DNA of 64,000 nucleotides from Phocaeicola plebeius DSM 17135 (GCF_000187895.1 NZ_DS990135.1:89720-153719), one strand, 5' to 3'. Shown: positions 26,101 through 34,965, numbered from the stretch's first letter. Notes: generated by a model from the letters alone, not told the origin. Numbers and translations: made by a program.

Positions 26101-26238
26101 ATGCGTTTTTCAGATACAGAGAACAATATGACCTTTTGCATAGGTGTGTGTTGGTTAGGAACTCCAAATATGGAGTCGTTGCAGAAAATAATGATGAACT
26201 TGAATATTATTGATAAGGATGGAAACAATGGAAGCTAA
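26101..26238 (+). CDS. Possible short ORF beside the IS4 element
   Basis: A 45-codon frame begins 27 bp after the IS end (MRFSDTENNMTFCIGV...) and overlaps the next small gene. It matches no family I know. It may be the true first gene of the unit that lost its promoter to the IS, or chance. Confidence 0.35.
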   Translation: MRFSDTENNMTFCIGVCWLGTPNMESLQKIMMNLNIIDKDGNNGS

Positions 26239-26380
26239 TGAACTGATGCGATATGCCTATGAATTACTGCAAGGGCATTCGAATGAAGAATGTGCCCGAA
26301 TATTAAGAGAAGTGGTGGCCGAGTGTCAGGTGTGTATAAAGAACTGTGAAGAAGGTGTTTTCGAAAATATGCTAAAGTAA
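26219..26380 (+). CDS. Small protein upstream of the DUF3791/DUF3990 pair
   Basis: 53 residues (or 50 from ATG 26228), acidic, helical (NELMRYAYELLQGHSNEECARILREVV). It lies 13 bp before the DUF3791 gene. Its length and helical character would fit a third component or an antitoxin, but there is no direct evidence. Confidence 0.55.
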   Translation: METMEANELMRYAYELLQGHSNEECARILREVVAECQVCIKNCEEGVFENMLK

Positions 26381-26393
26381 TAACAACAAGAAT

Positions 26394-26843
26394 ATGGAAA
26401 TTACTCATAAAAATCAAGGAGAACTTGACTCAACCATGCTCCCATTCGTGATGAGAGAGCTGGTAGAACTGGTCATGAAGAAAAAGGCATTGCCTTTAGG
26501 CGATGCACTGTATTATATATATTCTTCCAAGTTGTATAAATCTTTGCTGGATAAGAGTACCAAGTTATGGTATTCAAGTACATTGTCGCTTTATGAAACA
26601 TTGGAGAAGGAAAAAACAGAAGAAAAACGACGGTATAACGGTGACACGAAGATCCTGCTTTTCAAGATGTTCTGCATTGAGAATTATAGGGAGGAAAAGA
26701 AACAAAGTGCGGAAGAAACCTTGTTGTTGTTTTCGGACTATGGGGTTTTTGATTTTTTGGATGAGACTTTTGAAATGCTTCATACCCAAGACCCCGAATA
26801 TATATTAGATACTATAACGACTTATATCAATAAAAGAAAATGA
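26394..26843 (+). CDS. DUF3791-like protein, probable partner of DUF3990
   Basis: 149 residues, mainly helical, with the pattern FVMRELVELVMKKKALPLGDALYYIYSSKLYKSLLD typical of DUF3791. In Bacteroidetes and Firmicutes this family is encoded next to DUF3990. Its stop overlaps the DUF3990 start by 4 bp. I infer an antitoxin-like or substrate-adaptor role. Confidence 0.75.
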   Translation: MEITHKNQGELDSTMLPFVMRELVELVMKKKALPLGDALYYIYSSKLYKSLLDKSTKLWYSSTLSLYETLEKEKTEEKRRYNGDTKILLFKMFCIENYREEKKQSAEETLLLFSDYGVFDFLDETFEMLHTQDPEYILDTITTYINKRK

Positions 26844-27322
26844 GACTATTTCATGGATCTACAGTTACCGTGAAACGCCCTAATATACAGAAAGGACGGA
26901 AGGCTACGGACTTTGGGAAGGGATTTTATACGACAACCAACTTTGAACAAGCAAAAAAATGGGCTTTGTTGAAGAAGAACAGGGAACAGAGCGAAAAAGC
27001 AATCGTCTCTGTTTATGAAGTTCCCGATGATATTCTTGATAGGGAATATCCGGTTCTTCGGTTTATGGGTGCGACAAAAGAATGGCTGGAGTTTGTTGTC
27101 AACAACCGCAGAGGAAGAGAAAACGGTGACTATGACCTAATAATGGGGCCTGTCGCAAATGACCAGTTATATGCGACAATTCGGCTTTATGAACAGAGAG
27201 TTGTTACGGCTGAAGCCGCTATTGAGATGCTGAAAGCGCATAAGTTGTTCAATCAGCTTTCATTTCATACGGTAACAGTCGCTTTGTTGTTGAAGTTTGT
27301 TGAATCAATTGAAGTGGGGTAA
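26840..27322 (+). CDS. DUF3990 protein, ADP-ribosyltransferase-like fold
   Basis: 160 residues. It starts RLFHGSTVTVKRPNI and has DFGKGFYTTTNFEQAKKWA, the His-Gly and ST-like signature of the DUF3990 branch of the ADP-ribosyltransferase clan; a conserved FMGATKEWLEFVVNNR and GDYDLIMGPVAND follow. Pairing with DUF3791 and coupled translation suggest a toxin-antitoxin or effector module. The catalytic activity has not been shown for most members. Confidence 0.8.
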   Translation: MRLFHGSTVTVKRPNIQKGRKATDFGKGFYTTTNFEQAKKWALLKKNREQSEKAIVSVYEVPDDILDREYPVLRFMGATKEWLEFVVNNRRGRENGDYDLIMGPVANDQLYATIRLYEQRVVTAEAAIEMLKAHKLFNQLSFHTVTVALLLKFVESIEVG

Positions 27323-27394
27323 AGAATATGTGAAGTGAAAATAGGGGGAAGTTTATCCCCCAATGGTAAGGTTGTTTTTTGCGTCCACTTAGTT

Positions 27395-28195
27395 TTTTCC
27401 CACCCACCCTTTCAGCGGAGTGACTGCCCGGCAGTCTGTTGCTTACCCATATGTCCTAGCCTTTTAGGGCTGTAGATAGGTAGTTGGATATTTCGCTGCC
27501 AAATCGGCAGTCCGCTTCAATCGTTTGCTTGCTTTTCTCCGAGTGGAGCCTTTCTGCTTTTCCGGTGGTGTAATCTTCTTTTATTGGAAACAGGTGTAGT
27601 GGCTGTATGCCTGTGTGGTTATGTTCTCCCGCAGAATCCGCAAGTCAGTTCTTCCGTTGCAGCTTTTCATTTTATCGTGCAGTCACTTTTTTCGATACGT
27701 GGAATATGATATGCTTCATTCTTCGGCTTCATTTTTTTAAAAGGAATTGCAGATGTTTCTTCCGGTGTGTCGATAGGCGGCTGACCATCTTTTCGGGATG
27801 TGCCATGCTTGCTGTCTAACCGGTTGTTTTTTGCATCCTTTCCAAACCTGTTACTGATTTTCAAGTTTTGTCTTTTTCATATCATTTTTTAGGGAAGTCA
27901 AATCATTTTCCGTTGCAAATATAGATTGTTGCTAACCCCTTTTACGGGGATAAGGGGACGATTCACAAACACCACGTTGTTATTCGTCTGAAATCTTCCT
28001 TTTTTTGCCTTGCACAAAAAGCGTATTTAACCCGAATTATTCGTTGCCATCTTCACCAATAAAAAAGTTACAAATCTTCCTTTTTCCGGCCAGCATAAAA
28101 AGAGTATTTATATCTTTTTTCATGGTGTCCCCCAAAGCCAACAATCAGTTATTGCACTGTAAAATTGATTAATTAACTTCTAAAAAATCAGAGAT
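27395..28195 (+). promoter_or_regulatory. Structured leader of ssb1 (shortened copy)
   Basis: About 800 bp with no gene. From CCCACCCACCC onward it matches the ssb2 leader at 30413-31379 at high identity, but a block of about 160 bp holding two long hairpins (30447-30608 in the other copy) is missing: TGACTG joins directly to CCCGGCAG near 27426. Near its end are two copies of the module AAATCTTCC...GTATTTA (27991-28029 and 28072-28110). For the second, an outer stem CACCAATAAAAAAG pairs with CTTTTTTCATGGTG. Confidence 0.7.
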
Positions 28196-28531
28196 ATGAA
28201 AAAGATTGAAAATTCATTCGCAGTAACAGGCAGGATTTGTAGGGATGCAGAAATCCATTTATTCGAAATAGTAAAGGTTGCACACTTCTCTATTGTGGTC
28301 AGTCGCATAGGCAAGATAAATGAAGAAAAAACATTTGTTTCCTCTGTTATGAAAGTTGAAGCCTGGAGTAAGATGGAAGACCGCTATGCTTTTTGGATAC
28401 TGCAAAAAGATGTACTGATTACCGTTGAAGGCTACTTTAAGCCGGAAGAATGGACGGATTCTAAAAGTGGGGAGAAACGTAACCGCATTGTGATGGTAGC
28501 TACTAAGTTCTACCCGACTCCGGAAAAATAA
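28196..28531 (+). CDS. ssb: Single-stranded DNA-binding protein 1 (diverged)
   Basis: 111 residues. OB-fold Ssb beginning KKIENSFAVTG, with GYFKPEEWTDSKSGEKRNR near the end. The first 12 codons and the last third are almost identical in DNA to ssb2 (31380), but the middle (about codons 13-75) differs strongly, including losses of typical Ssb residues. The C-terminal tail is shorter and lacks the Lys-rich end of ssb2. The mosaic suggests gene conversion or relaxed selection. Binding of ssDNA is likely but may be altered. Confidence 0.85.
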   Translation: MKKIENSFAVTGRICRDAEIHLFEIVKVAHFSIVVSRIGKINEEKTFVSSVMKVEAWSKMEDRYAFWILQKDVLITVEGYFKPEEWTDSKSGEKRNRIVMVATKFYPTPEK

Positions 28532-28560
28532 GAACCCCCGGACTAAAAAGAAAAAGCAAT

Positions 28561-28599
28561 CAAACGATTGAAGCGGCACAAGGTCGCTTCAATCGTTTG
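28561..28599 (+). terminator. Terminator of ssb1
   Basis: CAAACGATTGAAGCG (28561-28575) and CGCTTCAATCGTTTG (28585-28599) form a perfect 15-bp stem with a 9-nt loop. The right-arm sequence also occurs inside both ssb leaders (GCTTCAATCGTTTGCT near 27512 and 30696). Confidence 0.75.
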
Positions 28600-28700
28600 C
28601 TAATGCGGCAGAAGATTATAAAAAAAGTGTTTCTTAATTTGGTGATTTTCAGATTTATCGGTATTTTTGTATCAAAAATGATACCTAAATATGTTTTTCT

Positions 28701-29039
28701 ATGAAAAGATTATATGATACATATACAATATACGAATTTTCAGATGAATGTATTGTAAAGGAAATCTGCAAGAGAGTTAAGTCTATAAGACTTAGCTGCT
28801 GTTTTTCCCAGCAAGAATTTGCGGATAAGGCAGGAGTATCTATCGTTACTATTAAGAGAATAGAATCTTGTAAAGTAAGTGATATTGCCCTAAGTACATT
28901 GCTTAAGATTTTGCGTATAAGTGGAACTCTTGAAGGCGTTGTCGGTTTGGTTCCGGAACTTCCAGACTCCCCTTTCCTAATCAATGAAAAAACAGGTAAA
29001 AGAATACAAAGAATTAACGGTAAACGTAAGATGGTATGA
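28701..29039 (+). CDS. hipB: HipB-like helix-turn-helix antitoxin
   Basis: 112 residues. A Cro/C1-type HTH at about residues 25-80 (IRLSCCFSQQEFADKAGVSIVTIKRIE, then STLLKILRISGTLEGVVGLVP). Its stop overlaps the hipA start by 4 bp. Expected to bind operators upstream and neutralise HipA. The C-terminus is basic. Confidence 0.88.
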   Translation: MKRLYDTYTIYEFSDECIVKEICKRVKSIRLSCCFSQQEFADKAGVSIVTIKRIESCKVSDIALSTLLKILRISGTLEGVVGLVPELPDSPFLINEKTGKRIQRINGKRKMV

Positions 29040-30313
29040 AGAAAGAGCCGATTATAGTGAATGTATATCTGTGGGGGACTTGCATTGGCAAATTGAATTG
29101 GGACTTTGAAAAGCATTGTTCTGTATTCCAATTTACGGATGAATATAGGAAACAAGATTATGATATATGCCCTTCCACACACCCTAAGAGAACCCCTTTG
29201 TTTGCGTCTTTCTATGGGAATAAAGATAAATTATATCAAGGGCTTCCGGAATTTCTTGCAGATGCGCTTCCTGACAAATGGGGGGCTTCCCTATTTGACC
29301 AATGGCTCACGGATAATAATATAAAGGTTACGGAATCATTGCCTCTATTGAAGCTCTCTTATATTGGCAAGAGGGCTATGGGAGCATTGGAATTTGAACC
29401 GGAATTTAATGATGATGCCATCCATGAGTCAGTAAATATGTCATCATTGGCAACTTTGGCTTCTAAAATATATAATGATCGAGATGCTGCTGTCATATCA
29501 CCGGAGGATAGCCTCACGATGAAAAAGTTGATATATCTTGGAACTTCTGCCGGTGGCATGCGCCCGAAGGCAGTGATTGCCTATAATCTCGAAACGGAAG
29601 AGTTTCGTTCCGGCCAGGTGGATTTGCCTGAAAATTTTAAGCAGTATATCATCAAATTTAAAGAAGCAGATGACTCTCCTACCACAGAGATAGAAATGGT
29701 ATATAGCGAAATGGCAAAGGCGGCGGGAATCAACATGATGCCATGCTTCCTGAAAGAAATTGATGGAAGAAATCATTTCGTAACGGAAAGATTTGATCGT
29801 AAGAATGGAGAAAAGCTCTTTAGTCAGACCCTTGCGGCCATTATGCCGGGTGCAGATGATTATATGAAGCTGTGTTGGATAGCAGAGACTCTGAAACTTC
29901 CCCAGGAAGACAAAGATCAGATATTTATCAGAATGGTATTTAATTATGTCGCAGGTATATCCGATGATCATAATAAGAACATATCGTTTATCATGGATAA
30001 GGCAGGGGTATGGCGTTTATCACCTGCATATGATGTAATGTTCACGGCAAATACATGGGAAAATTCTTCAGCACACATTCATTCGATGGGCGTGATGGGC
30101 AAAAGGTCTGCCTTGACTACAAGTGATTTCGTCAACTTTGCCGAGGATTTTGTAGAGGAGCCCGAAAAGAAGATATTACAGGTGTTCGATGCTGTAAGCA
30201 AATTTCAATCGTTATGCGCCACGTATGGCATAGATAAGGCTATATTTGATAAAATCCAACATGTATTGGATGGATTGGTCACTGATGATTTGGATTTGCT
30301 GCAATTAACTTAA
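29036..30313 (+). CDS. hipA: HipA-family Ser/Thr kinase toxin
   Basis: 425 residues, full length. N-terminal subdomain (1-110), P-loop-like GTSAGGMRPK (169-178), catalytic loop SDDHNKN (309-315, with D311 and N315) and metal-binding D333 in PAYDV. HipA phosphorylates targets such as aminoacyl-tRNA synthetases and causes growth arrest or persistence. The hipBA unit lies exactly between the two ssb leader/gene copies. A separate HipA-like remnant sits at 9979-10160. Confidence 0.92.
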   Translation: MKKEPIIVNVYLWGTCIGKLNWDFEKHCSVFQFTDEYRKQDYDICPSTHPKRTPLFASFYGNKDKLYQGLPEFLADALPDKWGASLFDQWLTDNNIKVTESLPLLKLSYIGKRAMGALEFEPEFNDDAIHESVNMSSLATLASKIYNDRDAAVISPEDSLTMKKLIYLGTSAGGMRPKAVIAYNLETEEFRSGQVDLPENFKQYIIKFKEADDSPTTEIEMVYSEMAKAAGINMMPCFLKEIDGRNHFVTERFDRKNGEKLFSQTLAAIMPGADDYMKLCWIAETLKLPQEDKDQIFIRMVFNYVAGISDDHNKNISFIMDKAGVWRLSPAYDVMFTANTWENSSAHIHSMGVMGKRSALTTSDFVNFAEDFVEEPEKKILQVFDAVSKFQSLCATYGIDKAIFDKIQHVLDGLVTDDLDLLQLT

Positions 30314-30412
30314 AGAACAGTAGATGGTGATAGTTGCTCCAGTCTTTTCTGGAACGGCTTTCTTTTCTTTTGAGATCTTTATACCCCTATTTGTTATTTT
30401 GGAGAAAGTCAC

Positions 30413-31379
30413 ATGTTTCCCACCCACCCTTTCAGCGGAGTGACTGTCCCCGTTTCAGGATTTCTCATAGTCACTCGCAGGCTCCGTGATTGTGTGAAAT
30501 CCAGGAATGGGGAAGGCAAAGGAGAGAGGCATATCCGGTCTGCTTTCGGAGCTTCGGCCACATCGAGACAACCTCTTTCCGGCGGCTATGCCACTCTCCT
30601 TTTATTTGCCCGGCAGTCTGTTGCTTACCCATATGCCCCAGCCTTTTAGGGCTGTATATAGGTAGTCGGATATTTCGCCGCTAAATCGGCAGTCCGCTTC
30701 AATCGTTTGCTTGCTTTTCTCCGAGTGGATGCCTTTCTGTTTTTCCGGTTGTATAATCTTCTTTTTCCGGAAACAGTTGTAGTGGCTGTATGCCTGTATG
30801 GTTATGTTCTCCCCGCAGAATCCGCAAGTCTGTTCTTCCGTTGCAGCCTTTCATTTTATCGTGCAGTCACTTTTTTCGATACGTGGAATATTGTATGCTT
30901 CATTCTTCGGCTTCATTTTTTTAAAAGGAATTGCAGAGGTTTCTTCCGGTGTGTCGATAGGCGGCTGACCATATTTTCGGAATGTGCCATGCTTGCTGTC
31001 TGACCGGTTGTTTTTTGCATCCTTTCCAAACCTGTTGCTGATTTTCAAGTTTTGTCTTTTTCATATCATTTTTTAGGGAAGTCAAATCATTTTCCGTTGC
31101 AAATATAGATTGTTGCTAACCCCTTTTACGGGGATAAGGGGACGATTCACAAACACCACGTTGTTATTCGTCTGAAATCTTCCTTTTTTTGCCTTGCATA
31201 AAAAGCGTATTTAACCCGAATTATTTGCTGCCATCTTCACCAATAAAAAAGTTACAAATCTTCCTTTTTCCGGCCAGCATAAAAAGAGTATTTATATCTT
31301 TTTTCATGGTGTCCCCCAAAGCCAACAATCAGTTATTGCACTGTAAAATTGATTAATTAACTTCTAAAAAATCAGAGAT
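30413..31379 (+). promoter_or_regulatory. Structured leader of ssb2 (full copy)
   Basis: About 970 bp, no gene. Hairpin 1 pairs 30458-30474 with 30486-30502; hairpin 2 pairs GGAGAGAGGCATA (30521-30533) with TATGCCACTCTCC (30587-30599), enclosing GGAGCTTCGGCC. The order and shape match the leader at 19650, although the sequence is mostly different, with shared blocks CCCACCC, GGAGCTTCGGC and CCCGGCAGTC. The 3' part has two AAATCTTCC...GTATTTA modules (31175-31213, 31256-31294). Confidence 0.75.
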
Positions 31380-31778
31380 ATGAAAAAGATTGAAAATTCA
31401 TTCGCAGTAACAGGTTTTATCGGTAAGGATGCAGAAATCCGTAGTTTTGAAACAGCAAGCGTAGCACGCTTTTCTATCGCGGTCAGCCGTGCAGACAAGA
31501 CAGGTGAAGAAACCTCTTATGTTTCCGCTTTCATGGGGATTGAAGCCTGGAGAAAGAATGAAGCACTGGATTCCTTCGATGTATTGAAAAAAGGTGAGCT
31601 GATAACCGTTGAAGGCTACTTTAAGCCGGAAGAATGGACGGATTCTAAAAGTGGGGAGAAGCGTAACCGCATTGTGATGGTAGCCACCAAGTTTTATCCG
31701 GCTCCGGAAAAAGAAGAAGAAAAACCGGATCAGCCTAAACAGAAGGCTGTCTCTAAAAAGAAAAAAGCAAGCAAATGA
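31380..31778 (+). CDS. ssb: Single-stranded DNA-binding protein 2
   Basis: 132 residues. Complete OB-fold (SFAVTGFIGKDAEIRSFETA, VSAFMGIEAWRKN, GELITVEGYFKPEEW) followed by a Lys/Glu-rich tail (QKAVSKKKKASK) instead of the acidic DDDIPF tip of chromosomal Ssb, so partner recruitment may differ. It resembles the small plasmid/CTn Ssb proteins of Bacteroidetes. Likely protects transferred or replicating single strands. Terminator follows directly. Confidence 0.93.
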   Translation: MKKIENSFAVTGFIGKDAEIRSFETASVARFSIAVSRADKTGEETSYVSAFMGIEAWRKNEALDSFDVLKKGELITVEGYFKPEEWTDSKSGEKRNRIVMVATKFYPAPEKEEEKPDQPKQKAVSKKKKASK

Positions 31779-31781
31779 TTG

Positions 31782-31808
31782 AAGCGGCCTAGTGCCGCTT
31801 TTTTTTGC
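31782..31808 (+). terminator. Terminator of ssb2
   Basis: AAGCGGC (31782-31788), loop CTAGT, GCCGCTT (31794-31800), then a T8 run. A classical intrinsic terminator 3 bp after the stop. Confidence 0.9.
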
Positions 31809-31821
31809 TACATATCCGAGA

Positions 31822-32514
31822 GTGTTTTTGCGTTCACGCAGTATTCTTCCCCACCCTCCCCTTCATCGGAATGACTGTTCTCATTCCCGGTTTGCCCGTA
31901 GTCATCCGCTATGCGGCTGATTATGGGCAAACCAGAAAAGAGAAGTTCCAAACGTGGGCGGGATTGCAATGGTCATCATCCGGAGCTTCGGCATTGCCGA
32001 AACAACCTCCTTCTTCCGTATTGCAGTTCCTTCCTTTTACCGTTTGTCCCGGCAGTCCGTTGCTAACCCGTTCCCCCCCTGTCACTTGTGGCAGGGAGAT
32101 AGGAATACGGTTTTGCAAGCAAAACCGTATGGTTTGTTTTACTTTCCGTACTGCCCTTTTCCTTGTTTTCTGCCTCCCCTAATGTGCTTTTTTCATAGCT
32201 CCATCTGAGATCCTTTGTTTTTGAACGGCAAATTTATTTCGGTGGATGGATACGAAAGAGTTCCGGTCTTCGCCCCTTTGTCCCGAAAAAAATAACGCCG
32301 GACGGCTTCGCTGTCCCCAACATTTTTTGTCGTCCAAAACTTTTCTTAATCCCTCCTTCCTTATTGTTGTGTGCCGTAAAAAAAAGGCTCATAAACTCAG
32401 ATGGGGCATGAAAGCTCAAAAAAAAAGTCGGCAGAAAGAAAAGGCCATCCCGGAAAGGGGTTTTAAAAAAAGGTCTTTAAATCTAGCTGAAGCATAAAAT
32501 TAGAAGTTTAACAA
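31822..32514 (+). repeat. Structured leader repeat, copy C
   Basis: Third near-identical copy of the 19650 and 22725 leaders. Single-base insertions (extra C in the C-run near 32076 and in CGCCCCTTTG near 32275) shift every possible protein frame while leaving the stems intact, showing that structure rather than a protein is kept. It ends 18 bp before the small membrane protein that heads the pcfK-pcfJ cluster. Confidence 0.8.
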
Positions 32515-32532
32515 ACTAAGTAGCAGAAGTAT

Positions 32533-32724
32533 ATGCAAATCATTCAATTTGTTTTTTCGGTCATCATCGCTCTTTGTGCAGTGGCTATGTTTGTCGGAGC
32601 GGTAATAACGCCAAGTCCGATAAAGGTTGTGTCGGTTACGTTGTTGGCTCTTATTTGCCTATTCTCCTTGTTTCTCGTGAAATTGGCTTATTGTGAAATG
32701 AAATCTAAAAATGATATACTATGA
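32533..32724 (+). CDS. Small two-segment membrane protein
   Basis: 63 residues with two hydrophobic segments (about 3-24 and 31-52) and a charged C-terminal tail. No family recognised. The stop overlaps the pcfK-like start by 4 bp, so it belongs to that operon. Confidence 0.65.
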   Translation: MQIIQFVFSVIIALCAVAMFVGAVITPSPIKVVSVTLLALICLFSLFLVKLAYCEMKSKNDIL

Positions 32725-33131
32725 AAGTGTCAGAACAATTTAAAAGTACCATCAAGGCATACCTTGATAATATGGCAGCGGTGGATAGTCTGTTTGCTCC
32801 AGTCTATCAAAAACCTACAAAGAATATAGATAATTGCATTACCTATATTTTAAACCAAGTGAAGAAAAGCGGTTGCTGTGGTTTTAGTGATGATGAAATT
32901 TTTGGTATGGCGTTGCACTATTATCAGGAAGATAATATTGAGGTGGGTAGCCCATTGAAATGTAATGTAGTCGTAAATCATCATGTTGAATTGTCAGAGG
33001 AAGAAAAGAAAGCGGCTCGTGAGGCTGCTATCAAAAAATTGCAGGAGGAAGAATTGGCAAAGTTGAAGAAGCGTCAACAAGCTAAACGTGAGAACAACAC
33101 CGAAGTACAAACCCAGTTAACTCTTTTTTGA
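32721..33131 (+). CDS. PcfK-like protein
   Basis: 136 residues. The pattern YLDNMAAVDSLFAPVYQKPTKNIDNCITYIL is that of the PcfK-like family, with a C-terminal charged coiled-coil region (SEEEKKAAREAAIKKLQEEE). PcfK and PcfJ occur together on conjugative plasmids and elements; their biochemical roles are poorly known. Followed after 1 bp by the PcfJ-like gene. Confidence 0.82.
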   Translation: MKVSEQFKSTIKAYLDNMAAVDSLFAPVYQKPTKNIDNCITYILNQVKKSGCCGFSDDEIFGMALHYYQEDNIEVGSPLKCNVVVNHHVELSEEEKKAAREAAIKKLQEEELAKLKKRQQAKRENNTEVQTQLTLF

Positions 33132-33132
33132 T

Positions 33133-34380
33133 ATGAAACCCAAGACAAAATTACAAATGGAAATCGTGAATGGGAGCAGGAAGTTAGCTCCCGTTTCAGA
33201 GGCTCAAAAGCGTTATGCCTATAAACATTGCTTTGTGCATTATTTCAAGCGTGATGCAAAGGGGAATTGCTTTTGTTTGGATTGTGGGCATACATGGCGG
33301 GATAAGGAAGATAAGAAAAACTGTAAATGTCCTCATTGCGGTATGAACCTGAAATTGGAGAATAGCAGGAAAAGGACGGCTGTATATAAAGAATATTTTT
33401 GTGTGATTACTACATACAAGCAATATCAAGTTATCCGTTTTTTTATGGTGGACTGCCGGCTGAAAAAAGGGTCTCCGGCTAATTACTTTATAATTGAGGC
33501 GGTACAGTGTTGGATGAATAAAGAGGGCAAGACAGAAACGCTGTCTTTGCTGCGGGGCATGTCTATATTTTATTACGATGCATGGATATATGGAAGTTCT
33601 TTGGAATTGCGTAAGCGGAATGTGCATCATGACCGTATTTATGATATTTGCCCGGCAGTTATCTATCCGAGAATGAAAGTGATACCCGAACTTACGAGGA
33701 ATGGATTTAAGGGTGCCTTTTATGATATTTGTCCGAGTTCCTTCTTTATGACATTATTAACTGATAATCGGATGGAGATATTATATAAGGCAGGGCAAAT
33801 GAATTTGTTCTTGAGATTTTTAGAGAGAAAATACGGTATAGATAAGTATTGGACGTATGTAAAAATCTGTTTAAGACATGACTATGTGATACATGATGCG
33901 GACTTGTGGCTGGACTATGTGGATATGCTGATAGAAAATAAATTGGATGCGAGAAATCCTCATTATTTGTGTCCGTTGAATGTAGAAGAAGCGCATGATT
34001 GGGTGATGGGGAAATGTAAGAAAAAATATTCTGAAAAGGATGAAAAAGACTATATTGCTGCCAAATCACGTTTCTTTAATCTTTCGTTTGCGGATGGAAA
34101 TATTATGGTTCGGGTATTGGAAAGCCTTTCGGACTTTTACAAAGAGGGAAAGTTGCTGCATCATTGTGTATTCAGCAACGCCTATTATAAGAGAGAAGAT
34201 TCGTTGATAATGTCGGCAACGGTGGATGGAAGGCGCATGGAAACGGTGGAGTTTTCACTTAGCAGGATGGAGGTGTGCCAGTGTCGTGGAAAGTCTAACC
34301 AATTATCAGCCTATCATGACCGGATTCTGAATTTGGTACGGGATAATATACCGTTGATAAGGGAAAGGATGGTAGTGTAA
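33133..34380 (+). CDS. PcfJ-like protein
   Basis: 415 residues. An N-terminal zinc ribbon (C48-x2-C51 and C66-x2-C69 in CLDCGHTW / CPHCG) precedes the PcfJ domain, whose conserved end LLHHCVFSNAYYKREDSLI and TVEFSLSRMEVCQCRGKSN is present. Found next to PcfK on many mobile elements; the function is unknown, though the zinc ribbon suggests nucleic acid contact. The gene is complete and followed by two hairpins. Confidence 0.85.
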   Translation: MKPKTKLQMEIVNGSRKLAPVSEAQKRYAYKHCFVHYFKRDAKGNCFCLDCGHTWRDKEDKKNCKCPHCGMNLKLENSRKRTAVYKEYFCVITTYKQYQVIRFFMVDCRLKKGSPANYFIIEAVQCWMNKEGKTETLSLLRGMSIFYYDAWIYGSSLELRKRNVHHDRIYDICPAVIYPRMKVIPELTRNGFKGAFYDICPSSFFMTLLTDNRMEILYKAGQMNLFLRFLERKYGIDKYWTYVKICLRHDYVIHDADLWLDYVDMLIENKLDARNPHYLCPLNVEEAHDWVMGKCKKKYSEKDEKDYIAAKSRFFNLSFADGNIMVRVLESLSDFYKEGKLLHHCVFSNAYYKREDSLIMSATVDGRRMETVEFSLSRMEVCQCRGKSNQLSAYHDRILNLVRDNIPLIRERMVV

Positions 34381-34387
34381 TGAATAG

Positions 34388-34441
34388 CCCACACATCTAA
34401 ATGTGTGGGAGTTCTTTTTTGGAAGACGCCCAAAAAAGAAC
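34388..34441 (+). terminator. Terminator plus conserved second hairpin after pcfJ
   Basis: CCCACACAT (34388-34396) and ATGTGTGGG (34401-34409) form a 9-bp stem with loop CTAA. Then GTTCTTTTTTGG (34411-34422) pairs with CCAAAAAAGAAC (34430-34441), the same second hairpin as at 13119 and 22658. Transcription from the left ends here against the convergent tra operon. Confidence 0.75.
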
Positions 34442-34479
34442 CCCAAAAAACGTTGTCGCTACACATCGTTACGCTCGGA

Positions 34480-34965
34480 TTATTTGCTTGTCGGCTTTAG
34501 TTTGCCGATACATTTTTCCATGTCGGGGGACAATAGGAAAGAAGCCGTCTTTTTCTGCTGCACCCCTGAGTGTGGCTGGACGATGGCATACCTGCATTTT
34601 AATATCTTGCCGATAACTTCCGTACTGTCACGGTGCAGGTACATGGCTTTCATGGCATCCGTTGCTTTCAGGCTTTTTTCGGCTTCCATATAGGCGGAAA
34701 AGGACGGTTTGAATAAGGCACGGGGACTTTCCGCTTTCTGTATGACAGCGGATAATTGTGCGCTTTTGTTGTTCAGGTAGCACAGGCTGTCCGATACGGT
34801 GACGTCTTCTGTTTCCAACACTTCCAGTAGTTCGAACTTTAAATCCGTCCAGGTGCCGTGAGAATCTGTCTGAACCCATTCCGCAATGGCCTTCTCATAG
34901 CCGGGTTTGCTGCATGAGGAAAAGGCAATGAGCAGCATACAAAAAAATAAATGCTTGATATTCAT
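34480..34965 (-). CDS. Putative lipoprotein at the end of the tra operon
   Basis: 161 residues with a lipoprotein signal (LLIAFSSC, Cys18 lipidated). The mature part is helical, no recognised family. As the last gene of the tra-strand cluster it may be a conjugation-associated envelope protein or an exclusion factor; this is inference from position. Confidence 0.7.
   Translation of the reverse strand: MNIKHLFFCMLLIAFSSCSKPGYEKAIAEWVQTDSHGTWTDLKFELLEVLETEDVTVSDSLCYLNNKSAQLSAVIQKAESPRALFKPSFSAYMEAEKSLKATDAMKAMYLHRDSTEVIGKILKCRYAIVQPHSGVQQKKTASFLLSPDMEKCIGKLKPTSK

Noticed and set aside
27607..27864. Short frames in the ssb1/ssb2 leaders (also 30707-31048)
   Set aside because: Overlapping frames on both strands in a structured, repeated non-coding region, with no start signals and no family match.
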